Notes: generated by a model not told the origin, from the letters alone. DNA of 58,082 bases from Acidaminococcus sp. (GCA_019416065.1 DXYB01000010.1:1-58082), one strand, 5' to 3'; shown: positions 8,970-17,933, counted from the stretch's first letter. Program-made: numbers and translations.

Positions 8970-9740
8970 ATGGTATTACGAGAGATTTACCACTACAGGT
9001 ATTTATTGCACCAGCTGGTGGTCAGAGATATAAAGAAGAAATATCGCCGTTCCGTGCTGGGCGTTTTATGGAGTGTGTTAAACCCATTATTAATGATGAG
9101 TATTACAGCCATGGTGTTTTCTACACTTTTCCGATTTTCCATTGCAAATTATCCTCTATATTTACTTGTGGGACAAATTACGTTTACTTTCTTTGCAGAA
9201 AGTACTAACTTTGCAATGACGTCCATCTTGGAAAATGGAGCCCTTCTCAAAAAAATTTATATTCCTAAATATCTTTTTCCACTTGCAAGGATAATGTCTG
9301 GATGTGTCAATTTACTATTTATTTTACCAGCACTTCTTCTAATCATCCTAGTAACGGGACAGTCTCTGACGATAAATATGTTAAGCTTTATTTTCCCTCT
9401 TTTGTTATTCTTTTTTTTCTGTCTAGGTGTTGGACTTTTTCTTTCTACTATTGTTGTATATTTTAGGGATGTTTATCATTTATATAGTGTACTTTTGAGC
9501 CTTTTGAGTTATGCTACGCCTATTTTTTATCCTGAAAATATAGTGCCAGCAGAATATCGGTGGGTATTAGATTATAATCCTTTATATTATTATGTCAAAG
9601 CGTTTCGTCAAACTCTATATAATGGAGAACTTCCAGAAAGTACTCTGCTTTTAATTTGTTGCGTCTGTGCTGTAGTTTCCATCTGTATCGGTTCTTGGAT
9701 ATTTAAAAGACATGAAAATCGATTTATTCTCTATATATGA
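8970..9740 (+). CDS. wzm: ABC-2 polysaccharide export permease (Wzm type)
   Basis: A 256-residue inner-membrane permease with about six membrane helices. It has the amphipathic start typical of polysaccharide exporters (LLHQLVVRDIKKKYRRSVLG) and the following LWSVLNPLLMM. It pairs with the ATPase that starts ten bases downstream to export an undecaprenyl-linked glycan. The start at 8970 has AGAGGA ten bases upstream; an overlapping frame starting at 8897 is rejected. Base composition from here to about 12450 is clearly AT-richer than in the flanking sugar genes, suggesting separate acquisition. The symbol is by type; TagG is the Gram-positive counterpart. Confidence 0.85.
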   Translation: MVLREIYHYRYLLHQLVVRDIKKKYRRSVLGVLWSVLNPLLMMSITAMVFSTLFRFSIANYPLYLLVGQITFTFFAESTNFAMTSILENGALLKKIYIPKYLFPLARIMSGCVNLLFILPALLLIILVTGQSLTINMLSFIFPLLLFFFFCLGVGLFLSTIVVYFRDVYHLYSVLLSLLSYATPIFYPENIVPAEYRWVLDYNPLYYYVKAFRQTLYNGELPESTLLLICCVCAVVSICIGSWIFKRHENRFILYI

Positions 9741-9749
9741 GGAATCAGT

Positions 9750-10478
9750 ATGAATGAGAATGCAATACAAGTAGATCAAGTTTCCATGCATTTTAATTTA
9801 ATGATAGAACGAGTTGATTCGGTTAAGGAATATTTGCTGAAACTGATGAAGGGAAAACTGCTTTATAATGATTTTATTGCATTGGATAAGGTCTCTTTTA
9901 ATGTTAAAAGAGGAGAAATTGTAGGGCTCGTTGGGTTAAATGGCGCTGGTAAATCTACATTGCTTAAAATCATTGCAGGAGTTTTAAAACCGACCAGTGG
10001 CAAGGTAATCACAACAGGAACTATTGCACCTCTTATTGAAGTTGGTGCTGGATTTGATCCAGAATTAACAGCACGGGAAAATGTATATCTAAATGGAGCT
10101 ATCTTAGGATATACAAAAGCATTTATGGATTCTAAATTCAATGAAATTATTAGTTTTGCTGAATTAGAACATTTTGTAGATGTACCTGTTAAAAATTTCT
10201 CAAGTGGAATGTATGCTCGTTTAGGATTTTCTATTGCCACTATGGTGCAACCAGAGATCTTGATCGTAGATGAAGTGCTTTCCGTAGGAGATTACCAGTT
10301 TCAAGAAAAATGTGAAAGACGTATAAAAAATATGATTAGTAATGGGGTAACTATTATCTTAGTTTCGCATTCCCTAAATATGATTAAACGACTTTGCACT
10401 AAAGTAATATGGCTAGAACATGGAAAAATTCAAGATATTGGTACCAGTAAACGGGTTTGTGCAGAATATGAAAAATAG
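9750..10478 (+). CDS. wzt: Polysaccharide export ABC ATPase (Wzt/TagH type)
   Basis: A 242-residue ATP-binding subunit of the polysaccharide exporter. Walker A is GLNGAGKST (about 62-70). The signature FSSGMYARLGFSIA is the form typical of O-antigen and teichoic acid exporters, and Walker B with ILIVDEVLSVGD follows. The N-terminus has the usual extra strand before ALDKVSF. The protein ends right after the nucleotide-binding domain, so the C-terminal carbohydrate-recognition domain of some Wzt proteins is absent. Export is then probably not gated by a chain-end modification. Directly downstream of its permease. Confidence 0.88.
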   Translation: MNENAIQVDQVSMHFNLMIERVDSVKEYLLKLMKGKLLYNDFIALDKVSFNVKRGEIVGLVGLNGAGKSTLLKIIAGVLKPTSGKVITTGTIAPLIEVGAGFDPELTARENVYLNGAILGYTKAFMDSKFNEIISFAELEHFVDVPVKNFSSGMYARLGFSIATMVQPEILIVDEVLSVGDYQFQEKCERRIKNMISNGVTIILVSHSLNMIKRLCTKVIWLEHGKIQDIGTSKRVCAEYEK

Positions 10479-10497
10479 TTCAGGAAAGGATAGCGTC

Positions 10498-12435
10498 TTG
10501 GATAATTTATTAAAACCATTACCTACAATTAAAATTTTTGTTTCTCATCGAACGGATCTGATTAGTGAAACGATTGATAATCCTCTTTATGTCAATGTAA
10601 GATGTGGAGCTATTGATGATGCAGAGAATAAGTCTGGATTGATTGGAGATGATACGGGAGATAATATTTCTGAAAAAAAATACCAATATTCTGAGCTATC
10701 CGTACAGTATTGGAGTTGGAAGAATGTAAAAGCGGACTACTATGGCTTGTGTCATTATAGACGCTACTTATCGTTTGCCACAAGCGATACTAATATAAAT
10801 TCTTCTGAATTGAATCAATTTAACCAAATTGTTTGTGATTCGTTAAATCCAAAGTCTGCTAAAAATTTTGGACTGCTAGATAAAGAGCATATGGAAAATC
10901 TGATTAGCCAGTATGATTTAATTGTTAATGATTGCTGCGATATCAGAAAGATTAATACACCTGAAGGACGTAAAAGTAATTTATTTGAACATTGGAAAAC
11001 AGGGGAGGATGTACTGTTTCCTAAGAAAACAATCGAAAATCTGCTATCTTTAGTCCAAACATATTATTCGGAGTATTACCAAGATTTTCTAGAATACCTT
11101 CATGGCTGGAAGCATAGGGGCTTTAATTGCTTTGTTATGAAGAAAAGTATTTTTGATCAATTTTGTTCATTCGAATTTGATGTACTATCCAAACTTGAAC
11201 AGAGCGTAGATATTGAGTATTGTTCGGAAACGATGAGCCGTACTGTAGCATATATGGGAGAAATCATATATGGTGCATTTGTCTATCATTTAATAAAACA
11301 AAAAAAATACAGGGTCAAAGAATTAAAGCTTATTCTTTTTAAAGACATCAATCGTCAAATATGTATACAACCAATGTTTAACGAAAAGAATGTTCCTATT
11401 GTAATCGAAAGTTCAAAGTATGAAATACCTTACACAGCAGTATTGCTAGAATCTATTTTAGCAAAAACGTCAAAAGCATATAATTACGATATTATAATTT
11501 TGCATGAAGATATTCCTGAAGAGTATGAGCACAGGCTTTGCTCGATAGATAGCGATTATAATAACATTTCCATCCGTTTTTTTAAGACACAGTCATTAAA
11601 GCAGCAAATTGAATATACTGCAAAAAAGGCAGTTTCTCCATTCTACTATAAACTGTTGAGTCCGTGGGCTTTAACAAAATACAATAAAATAATTTGGTTG
11701 TCTAACAATCTGGTTGTTAATACAGATCTTGCAGAATTATATCGAGTGGATCTTTCCCAAAATAGTATCGGAGCAGTAAAAGATATATATTATCAAGCAC
11801 AGTTGAATTTCCCAATCTCAGGATTATTAAAATACAGCAAAAATATATTGAAATTAAAATATCCGTATAATTACACAAATAAATCTGTTTTAATCATCAA
11901 TCTGGAAAGGATTAGAAAACAGTATAAGCAAACAAATATAGTAGAAATATGCACCGCTGATTTTAAAAATTTTGACGCAGATGCGGTCAATATAATCTTT
12001 GAAGGAGATATTAGATTTCTAGACTTAAGATGGAACTATTATACCGGTGAACAGAATATGATTAAGCACATTCTCTCGTGGGCCCCCAGAACAACTGTGG
12101 AGAAATTTCGCAAAATCGATCTATGTGATTTAAGCAATAGTCCCTTTATAATACAGTATATATCTTATCCGCTTTCATGGGATTGCGAAAGCTTAAAATA
12201 TATGGAATTGTGGTGGCAATATGCTTCGCGAACAGATTTCTATTATCTTTTACTTACTCGTATGTCGAAAGAATATTATAGATCGAATACACAGATTTCT
12301 TTTGCAAGGAAAGTAGCAGATAAGCTATTACCCAAAGGAACCACCCGTAGAGAAGCTTTAAAAAAAATCATTCCTCGCAATTCCCCTCAATGGAACTTTC
12401 TAAAAAAAATCTATCATTTCTTTGCCTTAGATTAA
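10498..12435 (+). CDS. DUF4422 + GT8-like fusion protein, GT8 lacking its DxD
   Basis: A 645-residue two-domain protein. Residues 1-290 are a DUF4422 domain (DDTGDNIS, QYWSWKN, GLCHYRRY with HYRR near 86-89, HGWKHRGFNCFVM). Residues about 305-560 resemble a GT8 glycosyltransferase (YTAVLLESILAKT and the YYKLL segment). At the place where GT8 enzymes have the metal-binding LDxDxxV, this one reads WLSNNLVV (S402-N403-N404). I start at TTG 10498 because AGGAAAGGA lies seven bases before it; the in-frame ATGs at 10468 or 10420 would overlap the ATPase gene and lack a ribosome site. The DUF4422 part is likely active; the GT8 part may be a binding or structural domain. Confidence 0.75.
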   Translation: MDNLLKPLPTIKIFVSHRTDLISETIDNPLYVNVRCGAIDDAENKSGLIGDDTGDNISEKKYQYSELSVQYWSWKNVKADYYGLCHYRRYLSFATSDTNINSSELNQFNQIVCDSLNPKSAKNFGLLDKEHMENLISQYDLIVNDCCDIRKINTPEGRKSNLFEHWKTGEDVLFPKKTIENLLSLVQTYYSEYYQDFLEYLHGWKHRGFNCFVMKKSIFDQFCSFEFDVLSKLEQSVDIEYCSETMSRTVAYMGEIIYGAFVYHLIKQKKYRVKELKLILFKDINRQICIQPMFNEKNVPIVIESSKYEIPYTAVLLESILAKTSKAYNYDIIILHEDIPEEYEHRLCSIDSDYNNISIRFFKTQSLKQQIEYTAKKAVSPFYYKLLSPWALTKYNKIIWLSNNLVVNTDLAELYRVDLSQNSIGAVKDIYYQAQLNFPISGLLKYSKNILKLKYPYNYTNKSVLIINLERIRKQYKQTNIVEICTADFKNFDADAVNIIFEGDIRFLDLRWNYYTGEQNMIKHILSWAPRTTVEKFRKIDLCDLSNSPFIIQYISYPLSWDCESLKYMELWWQYASRTDFYYLLLTRMSKEYYRSNTQISFARKVADKLLPKGTTRREALKKIIPRNSPQWNFLKKIYHFFALD

Positions 12436-12456
12436 TTTTGGCCTTGTGAAAATACG

Positions 12457-13434
12457 ATGCAAACAGATATAAAAATTTTTGTGTCGCGCCGTTTGGGTGT
12501 AGATTCTACGGTTATCCCAAATCCGCTTTACTTTCCAGTGATTTGTGGTGCCGTCCATGAAGTAAAAAAGCGTAAGCCGGGTGTCTTGGGAGACAATACA
12601 GGGGAAAACATTTCACTGTATAATAAGAACTTTTGCGAATTTACAGTGCAATATTGGGCTTGGAAAAATATAAAAGCGGATTACTATGGGTTGTGTCACT
12701 ATCGGCGCTATTTAACATTTACCTCTCGCACTTTTAAGAAAAATAGTGAAATGCATATCATGGAAGGACTTCTGGATAAGAAGCCTTTTACGAAGTATGA
12801 ATTGGCAAACGCACCTAAAATGCGGTCTGTCATTGAACAAAACGATGTAATTGTGAATGAAGCAGCCAATGTAAGTCAAATTTATACACCCAAGGGATAT
12901 AAGGACTCAGTGTATGCACATTGGGAAGCCTATGACCAGATTTATCTGGACAAAAGAGTCTTACCCCTGCTTATGGAAACAATTAAAAGGCAGTTTCCAC
13001 AGTATTATCCTGCCTGTCAGGCGTATATGGGGGACTATTGGCATAGGGGCTTTAATTGCTATGTCATGAAGCAAGAGCTCTTTGATGCTATGTGCACCTT
13101 CCAGTTTACGGTACTTTTTGCAATTGAAAAACAATTGAAAGAAAATGGGCTGGCAGATCATTTTGAGCGCACATTGGGATATCTAGGCGAGATTATGTAT
13201 GGGATGTTTGTTTATTACCTGAAGCAGCAGGGTAAGTACAAAATTCAAGAAGAACAGTTAGTTTATTTTGAACAGACTGTACCTCCAGCTAATCCCTTTC
13301 AAAAAGTGTTGGACAAGGTGTTGTTCTTTTTAAAGTTCCATTTTAATGATAGCAGTTTTTTCTTATTGCCAAGAGGTTCAAAAAGAAGACAACTGTTCAA
13401 GAATATCTATATGACATTAACTAAGAAGTCGTGA
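12457..13434 (+). CDS. DUF4422 glycosyltransferase-like protein
   Basis: A 325-residue cytoplasmic DUF4422 protein, clearly paralogous to the N-terminal half of the preceding fusion. It shares IKIFVSxR at the start, DNTGENIS, QYWAWKN, GLCHYRRYLTF (HYRR near 81-84), the IYTPKG segment and the HRGFNCYVM motif. No membrane segment. The C-terminal tail (about 290-325) is basic and hydrophobic and ends like many polysaccharide-locus transferases, perhaps for membrane contact. Base composition returns to the local average towards its end. Presumed glycosyltransferase; donor and acceptor unknown. Confidence 0.8.
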   Translation: MQTDIKIFVSRRLGVDSTVIPNPLYFPVICGAVHEVKKRKPGVLGDNTGENISLYNKNFCEFTVQYWAWKNIKADYYGLCHYRRYLTFTSRTFKKNSEMHIMEGLLDKKPFTKYELANAPKMRSVIEQNDVIVNEAANVSQIYTPKGYKDSVYAHWEAYDQIYLDKRVLPLLMETIKRQFPQYYPACQAYMGDYWHRGFNCYVMKQELFDAMCTFQFTVLFAIEKQLKENGLADHFERTLGYLGEIMYGMFVYYLKQQGKYKIQEEQLVYFEQTVPPANPFQKVLDKVLFFLKFHFNDSSFFLLPRGSKRRQLFKNIYMTLTKKS

Positions 13435-13453
13435 AAAAGAAAGGATGGTTCGT

Positions 13454-14230
13454 ATGAAAGTCGTATTGCTGGCAGGCGGGTTTGGTACCCGTATTAGTGA
13501 AGAATCCCGTTTTAAACCAAAACCGATGATCGAAATTGGAGGTATGCCTATTTTGTGGCATATTATGAAGGAATATGCCCATTATGGCTTTAATGAATTT
13601 ATTGTTTGTGCCGGATATAAACAGCATGTGATCAAAGAATACTTTGCGGATTATTTTTTACATACCTCTGATATTACCTTTGATTTTACAGAAGGTAATA
13701 AGATGGTTGTCCATCGCCAGCATGCGGAGCCGTGGAAAGTCACCGTGGTCGATACAGGCCTTACCACTATGACAGGGGGGAGAATCAAACGGATTGCACC
13801 CTATGTAGACAATGAAACGTTTATGCTGACGTATGGCGACGGCGTCAGCGATGTACCTATGGATCAGCTGCTGGCATTTCACCAATCTCATGGGAAGATT
13901 TGCACAATGACAGCTGTAAAGCCAGAAGGCAGATTTGGTATCTTGGATCTTGAAGGAAACAAAATTGCTTCCTTCCGTGAAAAAAGCAAACAGGATGTAG
14001 GATATATTAACGGCGGTTATATGGTGCTGGAGCCTAAGATTTTCGACTATATCACCGGTGATGCAACTACCTTCGAACGGGAACCGCTGGAGACCATTGC
14101 GGAAGAAGGACAGCTAATGGCGTTCAAACATAATGGCTTCTGGCAATGTATGGATACGATGCGAGACAGAGAAAAATTGGAAGATTTGTGGGATGCAGGA
14201 AATGCTCCATGGAAAGTGTGGAATGACTGA
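13454..14230 (+). CDS. rfbF: Glucose-1-phosphate cytidylyltransferase
   Basis: A 258-residue nucleotidyltransferase making CDP-glucose from CTP and glucose-1-phosphate (also called DdhA). The N-terminal nucleotide-binding motif is LAGGFGTRISEESRFKPKPM, the cytidylyltransferase form. YGDGVSD supplies the metal-binding aspartate, and the tail FWQCMDTMRDREKLEDLW is typical of RfbF. I use ATG 13454, about ten bases after GAAAGGA; the ATG at 13445 lies on top of that site. It overlaps the dehydratase gene by one base (TGATG), so the two are translationally coupled. Confidence 0.92.
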   Translation: MKVVLLAGGFGTRISEESRFKPKPMIEIGGMPILWHIMKEYAHYGFNEFIVCAGYKQHVIKEYFADYFLHTSDITFDFTEGNKMVVHRQHAEPWKVTVVDTGLTTMTGGRIKRIAPYVDNETFMLTYGDGVSDVPMDQLLAFHQSHGKICTMTAVKPEGRFGILDLEGNKIASFREKSKQDVGYINGGYMVLEPKIFDYITGDATTFEREPLETIAEEGQLMAFKHNGFWQCMDTMRDREKLEDLWDAGNAPWKVWND

Positions 14231-15297
14231 TGCCACATTTTGATCCGGAGTTTTATAAAGGAAAAAGAGTTTTTGTAACAGGGCATACTGGGTTTAAAGG
14301 CAGCTGGTTATGCCGAATCCTGCTTGGCGCCGGGGCAGAAGTTACCGGATATTCTTTGCAGCCACCTACGCAGCCCAATTTGTTTTCTTTGGCAGGAGTC
14401 CAAGCCCATATGCATTCGGTTATTGGAGATATACGGGATAGCAGGCTTCTTACTGCAACCTTTCAAGCCGCGCAGCCGGAAATTGTTTTGCATCTAGCAG
14501 CGCAACCGATTGTGCGGGATTCTTATAAAGACCCTGCTTATACCTATGAAACTAATGTGATGGGGACTGTCAATATCTTGGAATGCGTGCGAGCAGCAAC
14601 GAGTGTAAAAAGCTTTCTTAATGTAACAACGGATAAGGTGTATCATAATAATGAATGGGTGTGGGGCTACCGGGAAAATGAACCGTTGGATGGATTTGAT
14701 CCCTATTCCAATTCTAAATCCTGCTCAGAACTAGTGACACATTCTTATAAAAATAGCTTTTTTGCAGATGGAAAGATTGCTATTTCAACAGCCCGAGCTG
14801 GTAATGTCATCGGGGGCGGAGACTTTGCCAACGACCGGATCATTCCAGATTGCGTGCGAGCTGTAGCGGCAGGAAAACCCATGGGTGTTCGCAATCCCTA
14901 TTCCACACGGCCTTATCAACATGTGCTGGAGCCGCTTTTTGCTTATCTGCTGATTGCCCAAAAGCAGTATGAAAACGGCAGCTTTGCAGGATGGTACAAT
15001 GTGGGGCCGGATGAGTGCGATTGCGTAACTACGGGGGAACTGGTAGAATTGTTCCACACGAAATGGGGAAAAGAGTTTCAATGGGAAAACCAGGCGGAAA
15101 CCAATGCTCCTCATGAGGCCAACTTCCTGAAACTAGACTGTTCCAAGATTAAATCCGTATTTCAATGGCAACCGAGATGGCATATAGAAGAAGCTGTTCA
15201 AAAAACCGTGGAATGGACAAAGGTTTGGCTGGCAAAGGGAAATATCGAAAAAGAAATGGATCGTCAGATTTGCATATACCTGGAGGGAGAAGAATGA
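14230..15297 (+). CDS. rfbG: CDP-glucose 4,6-dehydratase
   Basis: A 355-residue extended short-chain dehydrogenase that converts CDP-glucose to CDP-4-keto-6-deoxyglucose (DdhB). The NAD motif is TGHTGFKG near residues 17-24, and the catalytic YxxxK is YSNSK near 159-163, with TTDKVYHNNEWVWGYREN ahead of it as in this family. It follows rfbF with a one-base overlap and overlaps the next epimerase/reductase gene by four bases (ATGA). The product is the branch point for CDP-linked 6-deoxy and 3,6-dideoxy sugars. Confidence 0.92.
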   Translation: MPHFDPEFYKGKRVFVTGHTGFKGSWLCRILLGAGAEVTGYSLQPPTQPNLFSLAGVQAHMHSVIGDIRDSRLLTATFQAAQPEIVLHLAAQPIVRDSYKDPAYTYETNVMGTVNILECVRAATSVKSFLNVTTDKVYHNNEWVWGYRENEPLDGFDPYSNSKSCSELVTHSYKNSFFADGKIAISTARAGNVIGGGDFANDRIIPDCVRAVAAGKPMGVRNPYSTRPYQHVLEPLFAYLLIAQKQYENGSFAGWYNVGPDECDCVTTGELVELFHTKWGKEFQWENQAETNAPHEANFLKLDCSKIKSVFQWQPRWHIEEAVQKTVEWTKVWLAKGNIEKEMDRQICIYLEGEE

Positions 15298-16211
15298 AAC
15301 GTGCAATCGTGTCTGGCGCCAATGGATTTGTTGGTTCTGCTGTGGTAAATGAATTGGTACAACATGGCTATCAAGTTGTGGCGTTGGTGCACGCTGGGAA
15401 GCGGGATCATATTGAGCAAACGGATGCCGTGCAGGTTGTATCATGGGAGATGGGTAATCCAGCAGCGCTTCTGAAACAGATATCAATCGGAAACTACGAT
15501 GCCTTTTATCATTTTGCGTGGAATGGCAGTGCTGGTCCTGCAAGAGCTGATACGGCTTTGCAATTACAAAATGCACAGTTGACGGTGGAGTGTTTACAAG
15601 TTGCAAAAAAACTTGGATGTAAACGTTTTATTCCTGCTGGAAGCATTATGGAGCATGAAACAATGGCGGCGGCCTATACACAAGGTAATCGACCAGGATT
15701 AGGCTATATCTATGGCGGAGGTAAGGTTATTGCGCATATTTTGTGCATGTCTGTAGCTGTAAAGGAAGGAATTGAACTGGTGTGGCCCAAGATTACCAAT
15801 GCCTATGGCCCAGGGGAAAGAAGCCCTCGTTTGGTGAATTCTACGATCCGTAAATGTATTGCTGGGGAAAGTCCGCAATTTACAGCTGGTACGCAAAATT
15901 ATGATTTTGTATATATTGATGATATTGCCAGAGCATTCCGTCTGATCGGTGAAAACGGAAAAGCATTCCACCACTATTTGATCGGTAGTGGCAAGGCAAA
16001 ACCCTTAAAGGAATTCCTTTTGGAAATGCAGCAAGCGATTGCCCCGAATCTTGCGTTTAATTTTGGAGATATCCCTTTTACCGGGATTGATCTTCCATTA
16101 GTGCAATTTGATACAACGGATACCGAAAGAGATACGGGCTTTAAAGCGGAGATCTCTTTTGCTGAAGGATGCAGACGGACCATGAAGTGGTGGAAGCAGG
16201 AGGAAAAGTAG
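15294..16211 (+). CDS. NAD(P)-dependent epimerase/reductase of the CDP-deoxysugar pathway
   Basis: A 305-residue extended short-chain dehydrogenase. The Rossmann motif GANGFVG is at residues 8-14, and YGGGK is the catalytic YxxxK near 142-146. It is set between CDP-glucose 4,6-dehydratase and an RmlC-like epimerase, so it most likely reduces the 4-keto group of a CDP-6-deoxyhexose, as abequose-synthase-like reductases do. The start is ATG 15294 with GGAGGGAGAAG before it and a four-base overlap with rfbG; longer readings into rfbG are unsupported. The stereochemistry of the product cannot be predicted. Confidence 0.8.
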   Translation: MKRAIVSGANGFVGSAVVNELVQHGYQVVALVHAGKRDHIEQTDAVQVVSWEMGNPAALLKQISIGNYDAFYHFAWNGSAGPARADTALQLQNAQLTVECLQVAKKLGCKRFIPAGSIMEHETMAAAYTQGNRPGLGYIYGGGKVIAHILCMSVAVKEGIELVWPKITNAYGPGERSPRLVNSTIRKCIAGESPQFTAGTQNYDFVYIDDIARAFRLIGENGKAFHHYLIGSGKAKPLKEFLLEMQQAIAPNLAFNFGDIPFTGIDLPLVQFDTTDTERDTGFKAEISFAEGCRRTMKWWKQEEK

Positions 16212-16212
16212 G

Positions 16213-16788
16213 ATGATCCAAAAGTTTGAATTCCATACAACAGAGATTCCGGGCTTGATAGAAGTGACACCTTTTAATGCAGACGATGTACGTGGTTGCT
16301 TTACCAAGGATTATTCGAAAGAAGTTTTTGCGCAAAATGGAATCTCCTATGATCTGGCAGAAGTCTTTTATACGACAAGCTACAAAGGTGTTATTCGGGC
16401 ATTGCATTTTCAGCGAGTGAAACAGCAGCCTAAGTTGGTTCGTTGTATTGTGGGACATGTGTATGATGTAGTGGTGGATCTACGGAAAGACAGCCCTGCC
16501 TTTAAAAAGTGGCTGGGATTTGATCTTGTGGGAGAAAAACACAATGAAATATTGGTTCCCGCAGGCTGTGCCCACGGATATTTAGTACTAGAGCAGTCTA
16601 TTGTTTCTTACAAATGTTCCGAAAAATTCTACGGTGAATATGATGGGGGTATCCAATGGGATGATCCGGATATTCATGTGAATTGGCCGTTGGAAAAAAT
16701 TGGGGGCCGAGAAAATCTTATTTTGGCGGATAAAGACAAGAATTTGCCAACGTGGGCAGAATTTGAAAAAGAATATGGGGCTTTTTGA
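16213..16788 (+). CDS. RmlC-like nucleotide-sugar 3- and/or 5-epimerase
   Basis: A 191-residue cupin of the dTDP-4-dehydrorhamnose 3,5-epimerase family. The catalytic histidine is H65 in RALHFQ, and the conserved PAGCAHGYLV and YKCSEKFY segments are present. In this setting the substrate is more likely CDP-4-keto-6-deoxyglucose than the dTDP sugar, since no rmlA, rmlB or rmlD lies here and rfbF/rfbG are just upstream. Together with the preceding reductase it would give a CDP-6-deoxyhexose altered at C3 and/or C5, for example of the altrose or gulose type (inference). It overlaps the next gene by one base. Confidence 0.85.
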   Translation: MIQKFEFHTTEIPGLIEVTPFNADDVRGCFTKDYSKEVFAQNGISYDLAEVFYTTSYKGVIRALHFQRVKQQPKLVRCIVGHVYDVVVDLRKDSPAFKKWLGFDLVGEKHNEILVPAGCAHGYLVLEQSIVSYKCSEKFYGEYDGGIQWDDPDIHVNWPLEKIGGRENLILADKDKNLPTWAEFEKEYGAF

Positions 16789-17933
16789 TGAATAAAGCGA
16801 TTATAGTAGGCGCCGGTTTATCCGGCGCCGTTATTGCAAGACACTTAGCGGAACATGGAATACAGGTATCGATCTATGAACGGCGTAACCATATTGCCGG
16901 GAATATGTATGATTATCGAGATGAGCATGGATTTTTGGTTCAGAAATACGGTCCCCATACATTTCATACAAAAATAAAAAGATTATACGAGTATATGTGC
17001 CAATTTGAGTTGTGGCAAGACTATAAATTAACTTGTGGTGCTGTATGGGAGGGAAAATACACTCCGACTCCATTTAACTTCTCTACGATAGATACATTTT
17101 ATCCTAAAGAAAAGGCAGAAATTCTGAAAAATCACTTAAAGGTAGCCTTCGCTGGAAAAGATACTGCAACCGTTGTGGAAGTACTGGAGCACGATGACCC
17201 TTTGATTCGGGAGTATGCGGAGTTCCTTTTTCAAAATGATTATGCACCTTATACTGCTAAACAATGGGGTGTATCGCCTGAAGAAATTGATCCTAGTGTC
17301 TTGAAACGCGTACCGTTGCGATTTTCTTATACGGAAGGGTATTTTGATGATCCGTATCAGGTCATGCCAGTCCATTCTTTTACACACTTTTTTGAAAATC
17401 TCTTGCAACATCCTAATATTGACGTTACTTTAAATATGGATGCATTACAGTTCTTGAATATAAATAAGCAAGGGATTTCTTGGAAAGACAATCCGTTTAC
17501 GGGATTGGTCATATACACCGGCCCGATTGATGCACTGTTTCACTTTGCATATGGGGCATTGCCATATCGTTCCTTGCGGTTTGAATGGAACTACACGCAA
17601 AAAAACAGCGTGCAGGAAGCTCCTGTGGTTGCCTATCCCCAGGAAAAAGGCTTTACCAGAATTACAGAATATAAAAAACTTCCTGTGCAGATGCTGCCGG
17701 GAAGCAGCTATGCGGTAGAATATCCATTGCCCTATGAGGATGGAAAACGGATGGAACCGTATTATCCTGTCTTGACAGAAAAGAGCCAGAAACAGTATGC
17801 CTCGTATAAAAAAATAGCAGATGCTGTTCCAAATCTGATCTGTTGTGGTCGTTTGGGCGATTTTAAATATTACAATATGGACCAGGCCTTAGAAAGAGCG
17901 TTGGATATCTGTAGGAATATTTTGCCAGAGTAG
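16788..17933 (+). CDS. glf: UDP-galactopyranose mutase (copy 1)
   Basis: A 381-residue flavoenzyme that isomerises UDP-galactopyranose to UDP-galactofuranose. The FAD motif GAGLSGAVIARHLAEHG lies near the N-terminus, followed by ERRNHIAGN and YGPHTFHT. YTGPIDALF and the final GRLGDFKYYNMDQ are typical of Glf. The start ATG overlaps the stop of the epimerase gene by one base. A second, clearly different Glf lies at 20654, so this is a paralogue rather than a recent duplicate. It supplies furanose sugar to the surface glycan. Confidence 0.9.
   Translation: MNKAIIVGAGLSGAVIARHLAEHGIQVSIYERRNHIAGNMYDYRDEHGFLVQKYGPHTFHTKIKRLYEYMCQFELWQDYKLTCGAVWEGKYTPTPFNFSTIDTFYPKEKAEILKNHLKVAFAGKDTATVVEVLEHDDPLIREYAEFLFQNDYAPYTAKQWGVSPEEIDPSVLKRVPLRFSYTEGYFDDPYQVMPVHSFTHFFENLLQHPNIDVTLNMDALQFLNINKQGISWKDNPFTGLVIYTGPIDALFHFAYGALPYRSLRFEWNYTQKNSVQEAPVVAYPQEKGFTRITEYKKLPVQMLPGSSYAVEYPLPYEDGKRMEPYYPVLTEKSQKQYASYKKIADAVPNLICCGRLGDFKYYNMDQALERALDICRNILPE

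Noticed and set aside
8897..9208. A 103-codon frame overlapping the start of the export permease.
   Set aside because: It overlaps the strongly supported permease in another frame, has no family features and a poor ribosome site.
10420..10497. Earlier ATG starts (10420, 10468) for the DUF4422-GT8 fusion.
   Set aside because: They overlap the ABC ATPase gene and lack a ribosome site, while TTG 10498 has AGGAAAGGA seven bases upstream.
15165..15293. An N-terminal extension of the epimerase/reductase into rfbG.
   Set aside because: The Rossmann fold starts right at ATG 15294, which has a strong ribosome site.
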